The notes under the pieces: generated by a model
Database searches by the model: none
What the model was told of the DNA's origin: nothing
The model's input: the letters and a program-made list of their open reading frames with translations, nothing else
NCBI GenBank assembly: GCA_016946835.1
Contig: JACVTC010000012.1
Location: forward strand, 948,501 to 1,012,500
Reading direction: 5' to 3'
DNA: 64,000 bases
From: Neocallimastix lanati (nom. inval.)
Taxonomy: Eukaryota; Neocallimastigomycota; Neocallimastigomycetes; Neocallimastigales; Neocallimastigaceae
Shown: in pieces, positions 1 to 11,150 of the stretch
How positions within the stretch are numbered: the stretch's first letter is position 1
How the letters are laid out: every line of letters starts with the position of its first letter
Program-made: the position numbers and the translations under genes

Positions 1-34
1 AATTAAGAATGCATTATTTAGTACATTCTTATCA
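1..34 (+). mobile_element. 3' tail of an LTR (family R), cut by the window edge
   Basis: The first 34 bases match the end of the LTR at 47011-47044 base for base and finish in CTTATCA, the usual end of the LTRs here. Only 4 bp separate it from tRNA copy 1, against 13-16 bp at the other occupied junctions, so a few bases of the upstream spacer seem to be lost. Confidence 0.7.
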
Positions 35-38
35 GAAA

Positions 39-110
39 AGCAGCGTAGCGCAGTGGGAGCGTGGTGGGCTCATAACCCACAGGTCGTATGATCGAAACAT
101 ACCGCTGCTA
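39..110 (+). tRNA. initiator tRNA-Met (CAT), copy 1
   Basis: A 72-nt cloverleaf can be folded. The acceptor stem is AGCAGCG with CGCTGCT, followed by discriminator A. Eukaryotic initiator hallmarks are visible: an A1:U72 pair, three consecutive G:C pairs closing the anticodon loop CTCATAA, and an ATCGAAA T-loop with A54 and A60. The internal Pol III A box TAGCGCAGTGG is intact. There is no intron. This copy differs from the array consensus by one A-to-G change in the D loop. A T-run follows within 12 nt and can serve as the Pol III terminator. Confidence 0.93.
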
Positions 111-273
111 AATGATAAATTTTTATTATTTTATTAGGATTTTTTTTTTTTTTTTATATTTTACTATGCTATTATTATTATTATTACTATTATTATTATT
201 ACTATTATTTATACTACAATTTTTTTTTAAATAATTTTATTTTAAAAAATTATTATTATTATTATTATTATTG

Positions 274-320
<47 letters not shown>

Positions 321-445
321 TATTTATACTACAAATTTTTTTTTAAATATTTTTATTTTAATAAATTTTTAAAAAATTATTTTCATCATCATTAATAAAG
401 AATAAAATTTTTATTACTGTTTATATATACATATAAGAAAAAAAA
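111..445 (+). repeat. tRNA-unit spacer, unit 1 (T-runs, TTA microsatellites, conserved tail start)
   Basis: This is the standard downstream part of the repeating unit: a poly-T stretch, (TTA)n blocks, the line ending ATTTTCATCATCATTAATAA, then TTTATATATACATATAAG and an A-run. The unit is interrupted at the A-run by the LTR at 446-1176 and resumes at 1177-1227 with CCGAATTCTATACATAG and GACATCC. No coding capacity; long Leu/Ile/Tyr ORFs here are translations of the microsatellite. Confidence 0.8.
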
Positions 446-1176
446 TGTTAAAATTAAGATATAAAATAGTTTTATGATTAATAACGTTACTAGGTTAATA
501 TGTTGAATTATATATTAATAATCCAACAATAATTAATTAATAATAATATAATTAAAATAATATAGTTAAGTTATTTAAACACTTAATATCTAAGAATATT
601 TTAAATAATAATTTCTTTGAAGGATTTAATGAAAATATTTATTTATTGAATTATTAGTATATAATTATTATAAATACAATAACCTTACAAAGAACATAAA
701 AGATAGATTTTTACATCTTTCTTTTATACTTTGTAAGTTACATAATAATAATATTTAATTATAAGATATTAATAATATAGTAATATGAATATTAATAAAA
801 TATTAAGATAATAACAATATCGATATATTTAAAATATTTAATATAACTAAATAAATTTAATTTATAATTATATAATTAATTTGAATAATTAAAAATAGTA
901 GTTAATATATATGATGTAAACATATATATAAACATAATATAAATAATTACATGTGACGTCATATGTAGATAATTGAAATTATTAATATAAATCTTATTTA
1001 CTAATATTCTCAGAATTATTAGGCCTAAGATAATTCTTTAAATATTAAATAAGAATTTATATTAATTATTAATTATTTAAATATATATATTATTTATAAT
1101 TAAATAAATAATATTTTTTAACTATTGAAATATAAATAACTGAAATTGAGATTTCAATTCAGTTATAATTTCAACA
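446..1176 (-). mobile_element. solo LTR, family Y (731 bp)
   Basis: The left end is TGTTAAAATTAAG and the right end is AATTTCAACA, with inverted TGTT/AACA termini and A-runs on both sides as target duplication. A second copy lies at 45495-46185. It shares layout with family X: GGCCTAA near the middle, a TGAAATTGAGATTTCAATTCA inverted repeat near one end, and an internal pair CTTACAAAG/CTTTGTAAG. Orientation is inferred from family X, whose Gag-like ORF is read on the strand where the LTR begins with the AACTGAA end. No internal region remains. Confidence 0.75.
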
Positions 1177-1227
1177 AAAAAAAATAATAATAATACCGAA
1201 TTCTATACATAGAAAGAAAGACATCCA
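1177..1227 (+). repeat. conserved tail of tRNA unit 1
   Basis: The tail contains TACCGAATTCTATACATAG, AAAGAAAGACATCC and then an A-run. It is conserved in all units and lies directly 5' of the next tRNA where no element has inserted. It includes a TATA-like TATACAT and is the least AT-biased part of the spacer, so it may be a Pol III upstream element. That role is inferred. Confidence 0.6.
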
Positions 1228-1243
1228 AAAAAAACCAAGAAGA

Positions 1244-1315
1244 AGCAGCGTAGCGCAGTGGAAGCGTGGTGGGCTCATAACCCACAGGTCGTATGATCGA
1301 AACATACCGCTGCTA
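1244..1315 (+). tRNA. initiator tRNA-Met (CAT), copy 2
   Basis: This is the consensus sequence of the array, with perfect 7-bp acceptor, D, anticodon and T stems. Initiator features are A1:U72, the GGG/CCC anticodon-stem pairs and the ATCGAAA T-loop. It lies only 16 bp after the GACATCC tail of unit 1, so this is one of two unoccupied junctions showing the original tandem spacing. A T7 run follows about 10 nt downstream. Confidence 0.95.
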
Positions 1316-1372
1316 TATGATTAATTTTTTTATTTTATTAGGATTTTTTTTTTTTTTTATATTTTACTATGC

Positions 1373-1424
<52 letters not shown>

Positions 1425-1465
1425 TATACTACAAATTTTTTTTATAAATATTTTTATTTTAATAA

Positions 1466-1540
<75 letters not shown>

Positions 1541-1582
1541 TATACTACAAATTTTTTTTTATAAATATTTTTATTTTAATAA

Positions 1583-1659
<77 letters not shown>

Positions 1660-1845
1660 TATTACTCTATTATTTATACTACAAATTTTTTTTTTTTATG
1701 TTTTTATTTTAATAAATTTTTAAAAAATTATTTTCATCATCATTAATAAAGAATAAAATTTTTATTACTGTTTATATATACATATAAGAAAAAAAAATAA
1801 TAATAATACCGAATTCTATACATAGAAAGAAAGACATCCAAAAAA
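1316..1845 (+). repeat. spacer of tRNA unit 2 with three TTA microsatellites
   Basis: Long (TTA)n tracts fall in three blocks separated by the same TTATACTACAAATTTTTTT motif, which suggests internal duplication of the microsatellite-plus-motif segment. The unit then runs through the conserved tail to GACATCC and an A-run, where element I begins. No gene. Confidence 0.8.
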
Positions 1846-2602
1846 TGACAAACGATTCTATTATCTTAATTTGAAGTTATTACTTCAAAAGTGATAATAG
1901 ATGTATCAAGTTTGAATTAATATAAAATTTAATATAAATGAATTTATGTTATTATTATTAATAATTAAGTTATTATTATTCTAGCTTAACACTGAATTGT
2001 TATTAATTTTTCAAAATTATACATTTCTTTTGTGTTTAGAATTAATTTTTATTATTATATTTATTAATTTTTATTATTATTTATTAATTTTTTTATTATT
2101 ATTTATTAATTTTTATTATTATTTATTATTATAATATTTGGTTATTATTTTTTTATTACATTTCTAATAACAACGAGAAATTAATTTTATAAAATATTTA
2201 CAAATATTTATATTTTTACAATAATTTAAAGTATTTACAATTTTTAATAATAAAATAATTAAGAATAATTATATTTATAAAAATAAACAATAAAATAAAC
2301 AAATAAACAATTAATACAAGAATTATTATAAACAAAGAATTCAAAATAATAAAAAAAAGAGAAAATTGTTTACAAACTATTTACTTTTAATTAAAAAGAG
2401 AAATTAATTAACATTAATATTTCATTATTTTAAAAATTAAAATAGAATTAAAGTATAATTTCGAGTTTTAGAATTTAATTAAAATAAATTTTTTTATTAT
2501 GATTTTAATTTCAAATTTTAATTTATTAATTTGTTGTTGAATAGGTTAGATATTATTCAAGCTTTCTAATAATTTTATGCTTAAGAATTCCAATCTGTAT
2601 CA
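1846..2602 (-). mobile_element. 3' LTR of element I
   Basis: This copy is paired with 8003-8759; by eye they differ at very few positions (for example AATATTTA against AGTATTTA), so insertion is fairly recent. The start holds the TTATCTTAATTT ... AAAGTGATAATA inverted repeat, also seen in families C, K and M. Confidence 0.88.
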
Positions 2603-2614
2603 ATTCGTCGGCCC

Positions 2615-5600
2615 TTAAGAGATGACTTCGTCCCTTGAAGTCAAAGAATTTTCTTGAAGTACATATGGAAAAACATTTTTAATATGAACATTTCTATTTA
2701 AGAGTTTTCAAGTAGTTGGATCTTCTAATACTAAGGTATTGAATTTTTGTTTATTAACAACTTTAAAAGGTCCGTAAAAGTAAGGATTTAATTTACTTCT
2801 TCCTATAAGTCTTATCATTACGTAATCTCCTGGTTTATATTTCTTCTTTAGTGCATTTTGAAATCCAATACGGTGTTCCCAATATTTATTTGCATATTCT
2901 GAATATTCAGTAGCCTGTTTTACCCAATTTTGATGTCTTAAGAAACGTCGAAATATATATTCTTCTTCTGATTCATTTGGATCTTTATAAATATCGGGGA
3001 ACATGACTTCTAATGGCCAAGTGTCGTGTCTGCCATAAAGTAACTCGAAACTACTAAATTTTGTTTTTGAATTTTTAGTAGTTCTTAAGGCCCATAAAGC
3101 CGATGGAAGATATTCATCCCATTCAGACTCATTTTCTACTAATAATCTTAATAACTTCCCTATTTCTCTGTTTCGATTCTCAATCATTCCATTCGATTCA
3201 GGATGATGCGGGGAAACGTAATGAACCCATGAACCATAAAGGTCAATCATCATCTTTGTTACTTCAGAGATAAAGGAACTACCATTGTCGGTAATTATTA
3301 TTTCAGGTGGTCCATGTCTTGTAAATATTTCAACAAGAAATTTTATTACTTCTTCGGATTTCATGTTCGGGATTGCTTTAGCTTCAACCCACTTGGTAAA
3401 ATAATCGACTAAGGTTATTATATAATTGTTACCATTTTTAGTAGTTGGTAACGGTCCTATTATATCGAGTCCTACTCTAGTAAATGGTTGTTCAACAGGG
3501 GTAGCATTATCTCCAGAACTTTTTGGAAATGGTTTAGGCCTGCATGTTTGACATTTGTGACAACTTTTTATCCACATTCTTACATCATTCCAAATGCCAG
3601 GCCAATAGTAAGATTGCATAATTCTATTAGTAGTTTTCTCTGCTCCTTCATGTCCTACTAAATGGGCACGATTAATAATATCCTTTTTGTCTTCATCTTT
3701 ATAGATAACTTTTAAATAAAGATCATCTTTTTTGTAATATAGAGTATTATCAACAACTTGATAATTCTTAGTGAAGTATTTTATTATACCTTCTGGTAGA
3801 TCCAAATCCCTTGGATTAAAGTCGGCTAATATTGCATTAGCGCATTGAATAATTCCTTTTGAATTTTTAGAAGGTAATCTTGATAACGCATCAGCGAATA
3901 CATTTTTCTTTCCTTTCTCGTAAATAAGTTCAATCTTATATTTGTTAAATTCTTCTATCCATCTTGCATGACGATTAGAAGTAGGAATGCTTTTTTTGAA
4001 AAACCCAAGTAATGGTTTATGATCCGTAATAAATTTTGTTAAATTTTTATTACTTAATATATATTGACTAAAATATTTTAAACTAAATATGACAGCTAAT
4101 CCTTCTAAGTCCGTTACGGAATAATTCTTTTCAGATGTAGAGAGTGTTCTACTTACGCAACAGATAGGATGTTCAAGACTATCCCCTTCCTTCTGTAAAA
4201 GAACACCACCAATACCTTTAAGAGAAGCATCAGTACGAATGATGAATTCCTTTTTAAAATCTGGGTAACTTAATATTGGATCATTAAGTAAACATTCTTT
4301 AATATTTTCGAAAGCTTCTTCGCATTAATTTGACCATATATATCTTGAATTCTTTTTTAATAACTTAAAAAGAGGGTCAGCAATAATTGAGAAATTTTGA
4401 ATAAATTCTCTATAATAACTTGCTAAACCTAAAAAAGAACGAAGTTCACTTACATCTTTAGGATTGTCCCACAAAGCAATACTTTGTACTTTGGATGGAA
4501 TTGTTTTAATCCTTTTGATGTTAGAACATGACCTAATACTTCAACACTTTCTTGAAAGAATTTACATTTTTGTAAGTTAAGAGAAAGATTGTATTTAGAA
4601 AATATTTCAAAAGCTAACTTTAAATGTTTAAGATGTTCATCAAGAGTTCTTGAATAAATTACAATATCATCTAAGTAAACATATAAACATTTACCGATTA
4701 AAGGAAGTAATATTCTATTCATCTCCTGTTGGAAGGTAGCGGGAGCATTGGTAAGGCCAAATGGCATTACTTTAAAATTGTAGTTGCCAAATTTTGTGGT
4801 AAATGCTGTTTTCTCTATATCTTCTGGATTCATTGGAATTTGATGATATCCAGAATATAAGTCTAATGCGGAGAATACCGTCGCACCATTTACTGAATAA
4901 ATTAGTTCATCTATAAATGGTAGTGCGTAAGAATCTTTTATAGTAATTTCATTTAATTTGCGATAATCAATACACATTCTCCATTTCCCATTTTTCTTTT
5001 GAACTAATAGAACAGGAAAAGACCATGGAGAATGCGAAGGAACTATAAGTCCTTTTTCTAATAGTTTAATTATTTCCGATTTAAGAATATCTGCATGCTC
5101 TTTTGATAATTTGTATGGTTTTAATTTTATAGGTTTATTACTAATTGTCACAATTGAATGTGGTTCTAAATTAGCTGTACTTAATTGTGACATTGAAGTT
5201 GCCATACAGTTTTTATACTTCTCAATTAAATTTTTAAATTCTGTCTTAAATTTTTCCGGGACAGATTCAATAATTTTATTTAATGTATCGATGAACTCTT
5301 GTTGTTCATCTTTTTCTATAATAATGGAATTAACAAGAGGTATTTCTGATTTACTATTAATTATATAGGTTACTTGTTTAATTCCTTTCTTAATTTTCTG
5401 GTAGACAGCATCATCATCTGGATCTATACACAAACGATACTTTTTCTGAATTCCTCTACCAAATATAATTTCAAAATATGGATTCGTATAATTAATTACA
5501 TAGAATTTTTCTGTAATAGTTAATCTATTATTTACGTTTATTTTTAATTCAATGTAACTATTTGTAGTTACTTTAGTACCATCCACAATGGTAATATCTT

Positions 5601-6384
5601 CTAAATTTTCACATTGTTTAATTACTTTATGTTTTAGTTTGCCTAGACGATTGTTTGTTATAACATTAACGTTTGCACCGGTATCGTATAAGATTTTAAA
5701 TGTCTTATTATCTATTTCACCACAAATAATAGGAAGACTTGTATTAGTTAAGGAACAAAGAATTTTCTCAACTCTTGGTTTACAACCTTGTTCAAGTTCT
5801 TTTCTAATGGACGGACTTGCAGATAATAATTGAGATAAACTAATTTTTGGAAAAAGGTTATTAGCTTCTTCAGTTATACTAAACTTTTCATTTTCATTTA
5901 ACATTTGGATATTGGTCATTTTTCTTTTCTTAATAGTTTTTGGTTTTTCTGATTCTTTTTCATTATTACTTTCAATATATGAGGCTCCATTAATCTCATT
6001 TTCATTGCTATTTTCTTCTTCATTAACTTCCATCACTATATCATCACTAGTATTTGGTTCATTTTCTTCAGAATTGCTAAGCTTTCTTCTTCTAGCATCT
6101 TTAATTACTTTCTTTTGTTGTTTTACTAATTTTGTTTTGGGTTCACTTAATAATGAAGGCTTTACTATAGATTTGTTATTTAATTTTCTTGTCGAAGTTT
6201 TTCTCTTTTGTACTGTACCGATAAAGTTTGAAGAATTTCTTTCAATATTACTTTCTTCTTTAGTGAAATTTTCTTTGTCATTTTCACTTCTTTCGAAATT
6301 ATTTTCATTTTCATTTTCATTTTCATTTTCATTTGCAATTTTAATTGTCCTGGGAGATTGCGTACTCCCGATTATTAATTTAAA
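2615..6384 (-). pseudogene. pol: pol of element I (protease, RT, RNase H, integrase), disrupted
   Basis: The frame opens in -1 relative to gag at the TTTAAAT site. It first gives a charged Asn/Glu/Lys-rich linker, then an aspartic protease with a DTGA active site (about 5675). The RT follows, with FPVLLVQKKNGKWRMCIDYR and a YLDD catalytic box. A one-base shift near 4500, in the RT connection, moves the frame. RNase H (RTDAS) follows and is cut by a TAA at 4325-4327. Integrase then shows an HHCC zinc site and a DDE core (DIIGPL, TDNG, ESNGMIEN). A TGA at 2708-2710 truncates the C-terminus; homology to element IV resumes to TAA at 2615. The conserved frame between lesions suggests recent inactivation. 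Confidence 0.88.
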
Positions 6385-7343
6385 TGGCTTTCGTCGTTTT
6401 CAGGGCAATCATTCATTTTGTGACCAATTCGTTTACATTGTACACAAAAATTTATTTTTAATTGTTCTAATTTTTTTGTAATGTCATCTAAATCTTCTAT
6501 TGTTGATTGAGGGTACCTTAAAGTGTTCATTCTATGTTCAATTCCTTTGTTTATTTCTTCTCTTGATTGCATTTTATACCTATTATTTCTTATATTGTTA
6601 TTATAGTTATCATTATTTTTATTTTTATTATCGTAACGATTATAATTATTATTATTGTTGTTATATTGCTTATTATTCGATCTGGAATTTGAAGTTGAAA
6701 AATAATCATTTCTATAATTATAATTGTTATAATTATTATTATAATTTTTAGATTCATTGAAATCTTTTATTTCTTTCTTGTTAACTCCGTGTAATTTTTT
6801 ATATTTATTTTTATTTTCTTCCATTAAAGCAATAATTTTTCCTTTCTTGGATGTTATTTTCATTGCATCCTGAAGTGAGGTTGGTTCCTCTTCTAATAAG
6901 GCTTCATAAATTTTACCCCAATTCTTAAAAGCATTAATATAATATGAAGTGATAACTTGGTCACTAATTTCTAAATTCACTTGATTACATAGGGTATTGA
7001 ATCTTACATCAAATTCAGAAATTCTTTCCCCCTTTTTAATAGTGACTGTAGATAATTCCAATAATCTGGCATTTTTAGAGGTAGAGACTCTGAAATGTCC
7101 TCTTAATTTATTTATTATAGTTTTGTAACTATCTGGTGCTTCTTTGTTTAATGAATTGAATACAATGGTTCTCGCTATATCTGTAGTTAAGGAGATTAAG
7201 TATTCAATTTTATCTTCTTCTTCTTCTATTTTATTAGCTTTACACCAGCGTTCATACGAAAAATGCCATTCCTCAAAGGAAACCTTATCCTTCCCTAATA
7301 TAGGTAACCTATTAAAGGTTATTGCCTTGGTTGAATTTTCCAT
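6375..7343 (-). CDS. gag: Gag of element I
   Basis: The 322-residue Gag polyprotein would form the virus-like particle. Residues 1-190 resemble the capsid-type retrotransposon Gag fold, with WHFSYERWCKANK near the start and MKITSKKGKIIAL near 165. Residues 195-255 are a low-complexity Asn/Tyr/Arg region. The C-terminus has one nucleocapsid zinc knuckle, CVQCKRIGHKMNDC (C-x2-C-x4-H-x4-C). The ATG at 7343 is chosen because the degraded Gag of element Q starts with the same MExxTKAITFxRLPILG block. The last sense codons TTA AAT before TAA form the -1 slippery site into pol. Confidence 0.9.
   Translation of the reverse strand: MENSTKAITFNRLPILGKDKVSFEEWHFSYERWCKANKIEEEEDKIEYLISLTTDIARTIVFNSLNKEAPDSYKTIINKLRGHFRVSTSKNARLLELSTVTIKKGERISEFDVRFNTLCNQVNLEISDQVITSYYINAFKNWGKIYEALLEEEPTSLQDAMKITSKKGKIIALMEENKNKYKKLHGVNKKEIKDFNESKNYNNNYNNYNYRNDYFSTSNSRSNNKQYNNNNNNYNRYDNKNKNNDNYNNNIRNNRYKMQSREEINKGIEHRMNTLRYPQSTIEDLDDITKKLEQLKINFCVQCKRIGHKMNDCPENDESHLN
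6378..6384 (-). promoter_or_regulatory. -1 ribosomal frameshift site TTTAAAT (gag-pol, element I)
   Basis: Gag ends CAT TTA AAT TAA. The heptamer T TTA AAT fits the X XXY YYZ rule in the gag frame, and slipping back one base reads TTT AAA TTA into the open pol frame. The same heptamer sits at the gag end in elements II and III. Confidence 0.8.
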
Positions 7344-7467
7344 TATTATTATTATTTTATTTATAAATTTTAAAAAGAAACCTTACAATTTATATTTTCG
7401 CTTATCTTAATTTATGAATTTATGAATTATTTTACTTATTTCTTTTTTATTTATTCTTGCAAAAAGA

Positions 7468-7519
<52 letters not shown>

Positions 7520-7887
7520 ATTCTTTCGACTGTAGATAGTAGTATTTGTATACAATTTTATTTTAATTAACACCTTTGCCTCACAACCATAAAAAAAACC
7601 GGCGGTTTTAATATAACAAAAAGGGAACAAGTAAACCCTTAAAAGAAAATTTTAAAACTATATATTTAATCTTAGACCTTCGGTGATCTAAGCGCATTAA
7701 CCGTTGTTAACTCGTTTACTGCAACCTCACTCTGTTGAAGAGATATGGGATTAGATTACGTCTTTTATAGTAATCCTTTACGCAGTCTCTAACCAAATAG
7801 ATTCGTCTAAACGAGTTGCAAATGAGCTTATTGAATACACTCAAAAACAACGTATAACCGAGTATTCTAACACTCGTCCTAATAATT

Positions 7888-7925
<38 letters not shown>

Positions 7926-8002
7926 CTACTTAAATCTACTTGAATAATTAAAATAGATATAACTTACTCGTATAGGAGTTATATCACTCACTCTCCACCA
8001 AT
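7344..8002 (-). other. 5' leader of element I with primer-binding site
   Basis: Noncoding. Two long T-runs on the + strand (7471-7515 and about 7890-7922) are poly(A) tracts in the element RNA. Between them, 7676-7880 has more balanced composition and could fold. Next to the 5' LTR the minus strand reads TGGTGGAGAGTGAGTG, a plausible primer site for the CCA end of a tRNA. Its first 8 bases match the sites of elements II, III and Q. Confidence 0.65.
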
Positions 8003-8759
8003 TGACAAACGATTCTATTATCTTAATTTGAAGTTATTACTTCAAAAGTGATAATAGATGTATCAAGTTTGAATTAATATAAAATTTAATATAAATGAAT
8101 TTATGTTATTATTATTAATAATTAAGTTATTATTATTCTAGCTTAACACTGAATTGTTATTAATTTTTCAAAATTATACATTTCTTTTGTGTTTAGAATT
8201 AATTTTTATTATTATATTTATTAATTTTTATTATTATTTATTAATTTTTTTATTATTATTTATTAATTTTTATTATTATTTATTATTATAATATTTGGTT
8301 ATTATTTTTTTATTACATTTCTAATAACAACGAGAAATTAATTTTATAAAATATTTACAAGTATTTATATTTTTACAATAATTTAAAGTATTTACAATTT
8401 TTAATAATAAAATAATTAAGAATAATTATATTTATAAAAATAAACAATAAAATAAACAAATAAACAATTAATACAAGAATTATTATAAACAAAGAATTCA
8501 AAATAATAAAAAAAAGAGAAAATTGTTTACAAACTATTTACTTTTAATTAAAAAGAGAAATTAATTAACATTAATATTTCATTATTTTAAAAATTAAAAT
8601 AGAATTAAAGTATAATTTCGAGTTTTAGAATTTAATTAAAATAAATTTTTTTATTATGATTTTAATTTCAAATTTTAATTTATTAATTTGTTGTTGAATA
8701 GGTTAGATATTATTCAAGCTTTCTAATAATTTTATGCTTAAGAATTCCAATCTGTATCA
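8003..8759 (-). mobile_element. 5' LTR of element I
   Basis: Partner of 1846-2602. It ends CTGTATCA, followed by AAA and then directly by the LTR at 8763, so the next element entered at the exact edge of this one. Confidence 0.88.
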
Positions 8760-8762
8760 AAA

Positions 8763-9268
8763 TGATACGATATTTTTATTAAACATCAATATCAATATTT
8801 ATTTTATTTTATTTGGACGATAACAGTAGGGAATAATGGACAAAATAATATATTCTAATATTATATAGAATAATACACACAATAATAATATTCACACTTT
8901 AATATTTAGTTTATTTATTTTATTTATTTATTATCATTCATCAATAAAAATACATCATCAATATAAATATTTGTTAATTAGTTAAAATATAATTAAATCA
9001 TTCAATAAAATATAATTAATTACTAAAATCTCTCATATTATTAATGTAAACTAAATATAAAACTACACTAAACTATACTAATAAACATGTTTATAGGTTA
9101 AATTATTAATAAACTAAATTAATATTAATAAAAGAACCATTCCTTAAACTATTATTATTTACTAACTATATATATTATTACTAAATTATTATTAACCAAT
9201 AAGATTTCACTAAATAATTTCTAACCTAATTTTCACTAAATTTTGGTATTTATGGTGGTACCGTATCA
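8763..9268. mobile_element. solo LTR, family B (506 bp)
   Basis: Termini are TGATACGATA and GGTACCGTATCA. A second copy of the same length lies at 12785-13290 and related ones at 10894, 20795 and 24299. It is flanked by A3 and A4. No internal region. Confidence 0.8.
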
Positions 9269-9272
9269 AAAA

Positions 9273-9504
9273 TGATAAATTTTAGAAATTATCTTAATTT
9301 TAATATAGAATTAAAAAGTGATAATTTCAATTTATTTTAATAATAACTGTATAAGTTATTTATGAATTAAAAATGTTTTATTAAAAATAACACTAAAAAT
9401 TTGGTTTATTAGAACACTTGTTTTCTAATATTTTATTTTATAAATCTTTTATTAAAATTTATTAAACATTACAAAATTTAAAGTGATTATTAAAATTATA
9501 AAAT

Positions 9505-9536
<32 letters not shown>

Positions 9537-10510
9537 TACATGAAATATTTACAAGTATTTATATTTTTCTTTAAAATTAAACTATTTATAATTTATAAAT
9601 AAAAAGAATAATTAAATAAAATAAAATAATAAAATTAATAATAAAATAAATATTTAATAATAAAATAAATAAATTTGTTTATTATAAAAATAATTAAAAA
9701 TATTTTGTTATTTAAATTAATAAATTTTGTTATTATAAAATTATTATTTAATTATAAAATTAATTATAAAAATTATTATAAAACTAATTATTAAAACTAA
9801 TTATTTTATTTTAAATTTAATCTTAATATTTTTATTTTGAAAAATATATAATATTTCTTTCATATCTGAGTATTAATGTAATTTTTAAGTGTAATTTATT
9901 TGTTTTAATTAATTAATTAATTAATTTTTTTTTATTTTATTAAATTATTATTAAACTTGGCTAAGGTTAGTTTTGATTTTATGTATAATAAATTTTCAAG
10001 ATTTATTAATTTTGTTATTTATCAAATGTAAGAAATTACTTATAAAATTAATTATAAATAATTTCTTAACTACAAATTAACATTAATTATTACTAATTAA
10101 CATTAATTTGAGAAAATAAAATTAAATATAATTAAATAAATATAAAATAATATAAATAAATAATTATACTTAACTTAAATATAAGATAGAGTTTATTATA
10201 GAAAGTTTATAATAAACAATAACACAAAAGGAATAAAAGACACAAATATTTATAAAAAATGTTTTATTAAAAGGGTTTTGTTTATTAATTAATTATTTTA
10301 TTTGAATTATTATTTATTATAAAAATTCTAAAATAATAACTCTTGATTTCTCGAAGAGAACTCAAGAGAATCAAATATATATAAATTAATAATTAAATAT
10401 TATTGGTTAAACTAAATACAATAATTTAATGTATTAAATTAATGTATTAAATAAGAAAGATAGATAAATTTTATAATAAAATAATAAATTTATCTAAGTT
10501 TCTTACATCA
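9273..10510. mobile_element. solo LTR, family C (about 1.24 kb, possibly composite)
   Basis: It begins TGATAAATTTTAG with the TTATCTTAATTT ... AAAGTGATAATT inverted repeat and ends TTTCTTACATCA. The last 550 bp, including ACTCTTGATTTCTCGAAGAG, resemble 21960-22600 inside region D. The right end lies 15 bp upstream of tRNA copy 3. It may be one long LTR or two fused halves. Confidence 0.6.
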
Positions 10511-10525
10511 AAAAATTCAAGAAGA

Positions 10526-10597
10526 AGCAGCGTAGCGCAGTGGAAGCGTGGTGGGCTCATAACCCACAGGTCGTATGATCGAAACATACCGCTGCTA
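10526..10597 (+). tRNA. initiator tRNA-Met (CAT), copy 3
   Basis: Identical to the array consensus (copy 2), with all four stems paired, A box intact and ATCGAAA T-loop. An LTR ends 15 bp upstream, so the original upstream tail is now about 8.7 kb away. A T5 run follows 8 nt downstream. Confidence 0.95.
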
Positions 10598-10681
10598 AAT
10601 AATATTTTTCCTTTTATCATTTTATGGAAAAAAGTTTTTTTTTATTTTATTAGAATATTTTTTTTTGTTATTTTACTATTC

Positions 10682-10717
<36 letters not shown>

Positions 10718-10893
10718 TATTTATACTATAAATTTTTTTTTTATGTTTTTATTTTAATAAATTTTTAAAAAATTATTTTCATCATCATTAATAAAGAATA
10801 AAATTTTTATTATTACTGTTTATATATACATATAAGAAAAAAAAAATAATAATAATACCGAATTCTATACATAGAAAGAAAGACATCCCAAAA
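10598..10893 (+). repeat. spacer of tRNA unit 3
   Basis: This short-microsatellite version of the unit shares AATATTTTTCCTTTTATC after the tRNA with units 5 and 6. It ends in the conserved tail GACATCCC and AAAA, then the family B fragment. No coding capacity. Confidence 0.75.
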
Positions 10894-11056
10894 TGATACG
10901 ATATTTTATTTATGTATCTAAATTAAAATTTATTTATGGGCAATGACAATAAGGAATTATGACAAAATAATATATTCTAATATTAATTAGAAATAACACA
11001 TACAATAATACAAAATAAAGTAATAAATATATCTTTTTAATGTTCTCTTTATTTAT
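10894..11056. mobile_element. truncated family B LTR joined to a second copy of the unit tail
   Basis: It starts TGATACGATATTTTATTTATG like the LTR at 20795, but after TTCTCTTTATTTATTA it switches into tRNA-unit tail sequence (AAATTTTTATTATTACTG onward). No LTR end is present. Recombination between T/A-rich stretches of the LTR and a unit tail explains the join. Confidence 0.65.
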
Positions 11057-11150
11057 TAAATTTTTATTATTACTGTTTATATATACATATAAGAAAAAAA
11101 AAATAATAATAATACCGAATTCTATACATAGAAAGAAAGACATCCCAAAA
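11057..11150 (+). repeat. duplicated conserved tail preceding tRNA copy 4
   Basis: This second copy of the tail (10800-10890) includes TATATATACATATAAG, CCGAATTCTATACATAG and GACATCCC. The next tRNA follows about 17 bp later with no element between, so this is the second unoccupied junction. Confidence 0.7.

Larger units (their letters stand above)
1846..8759 (-). mobile_element. Ty3/gypsy-type LTR retrotransposon, element I (full length, decayed)
   Basis: The element is bounded by two near-identical 757-bp LTRs (1846-2602 and 8003-8759), each beginning TGACAAACG and ending CTGTATCA. On the minus strand the order is 5' LTR, primer site, AT-rich leader, gag, pol (protease, reverse transcriptase, RNase H, integrase), 3' LTR. 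It lies between the tail of tRNA unit 2 and a stack of solo LTRs before tRNA copy 3. The flanks are A-runs. Gag is open, but pol carries one frameshift and two stop codons. Confidence 0.92.

Noticed and set aside
1293-1746. ORFs of poly-Leu, poly-Ile or poly-Tyr near 1300-1750, 11236, 25085 and 57227
   Set aside because: They are translations of (TTA)n microsatellites and T-runs in the tRNA-unit spacers, open in several frames, and have no protein-like composition.
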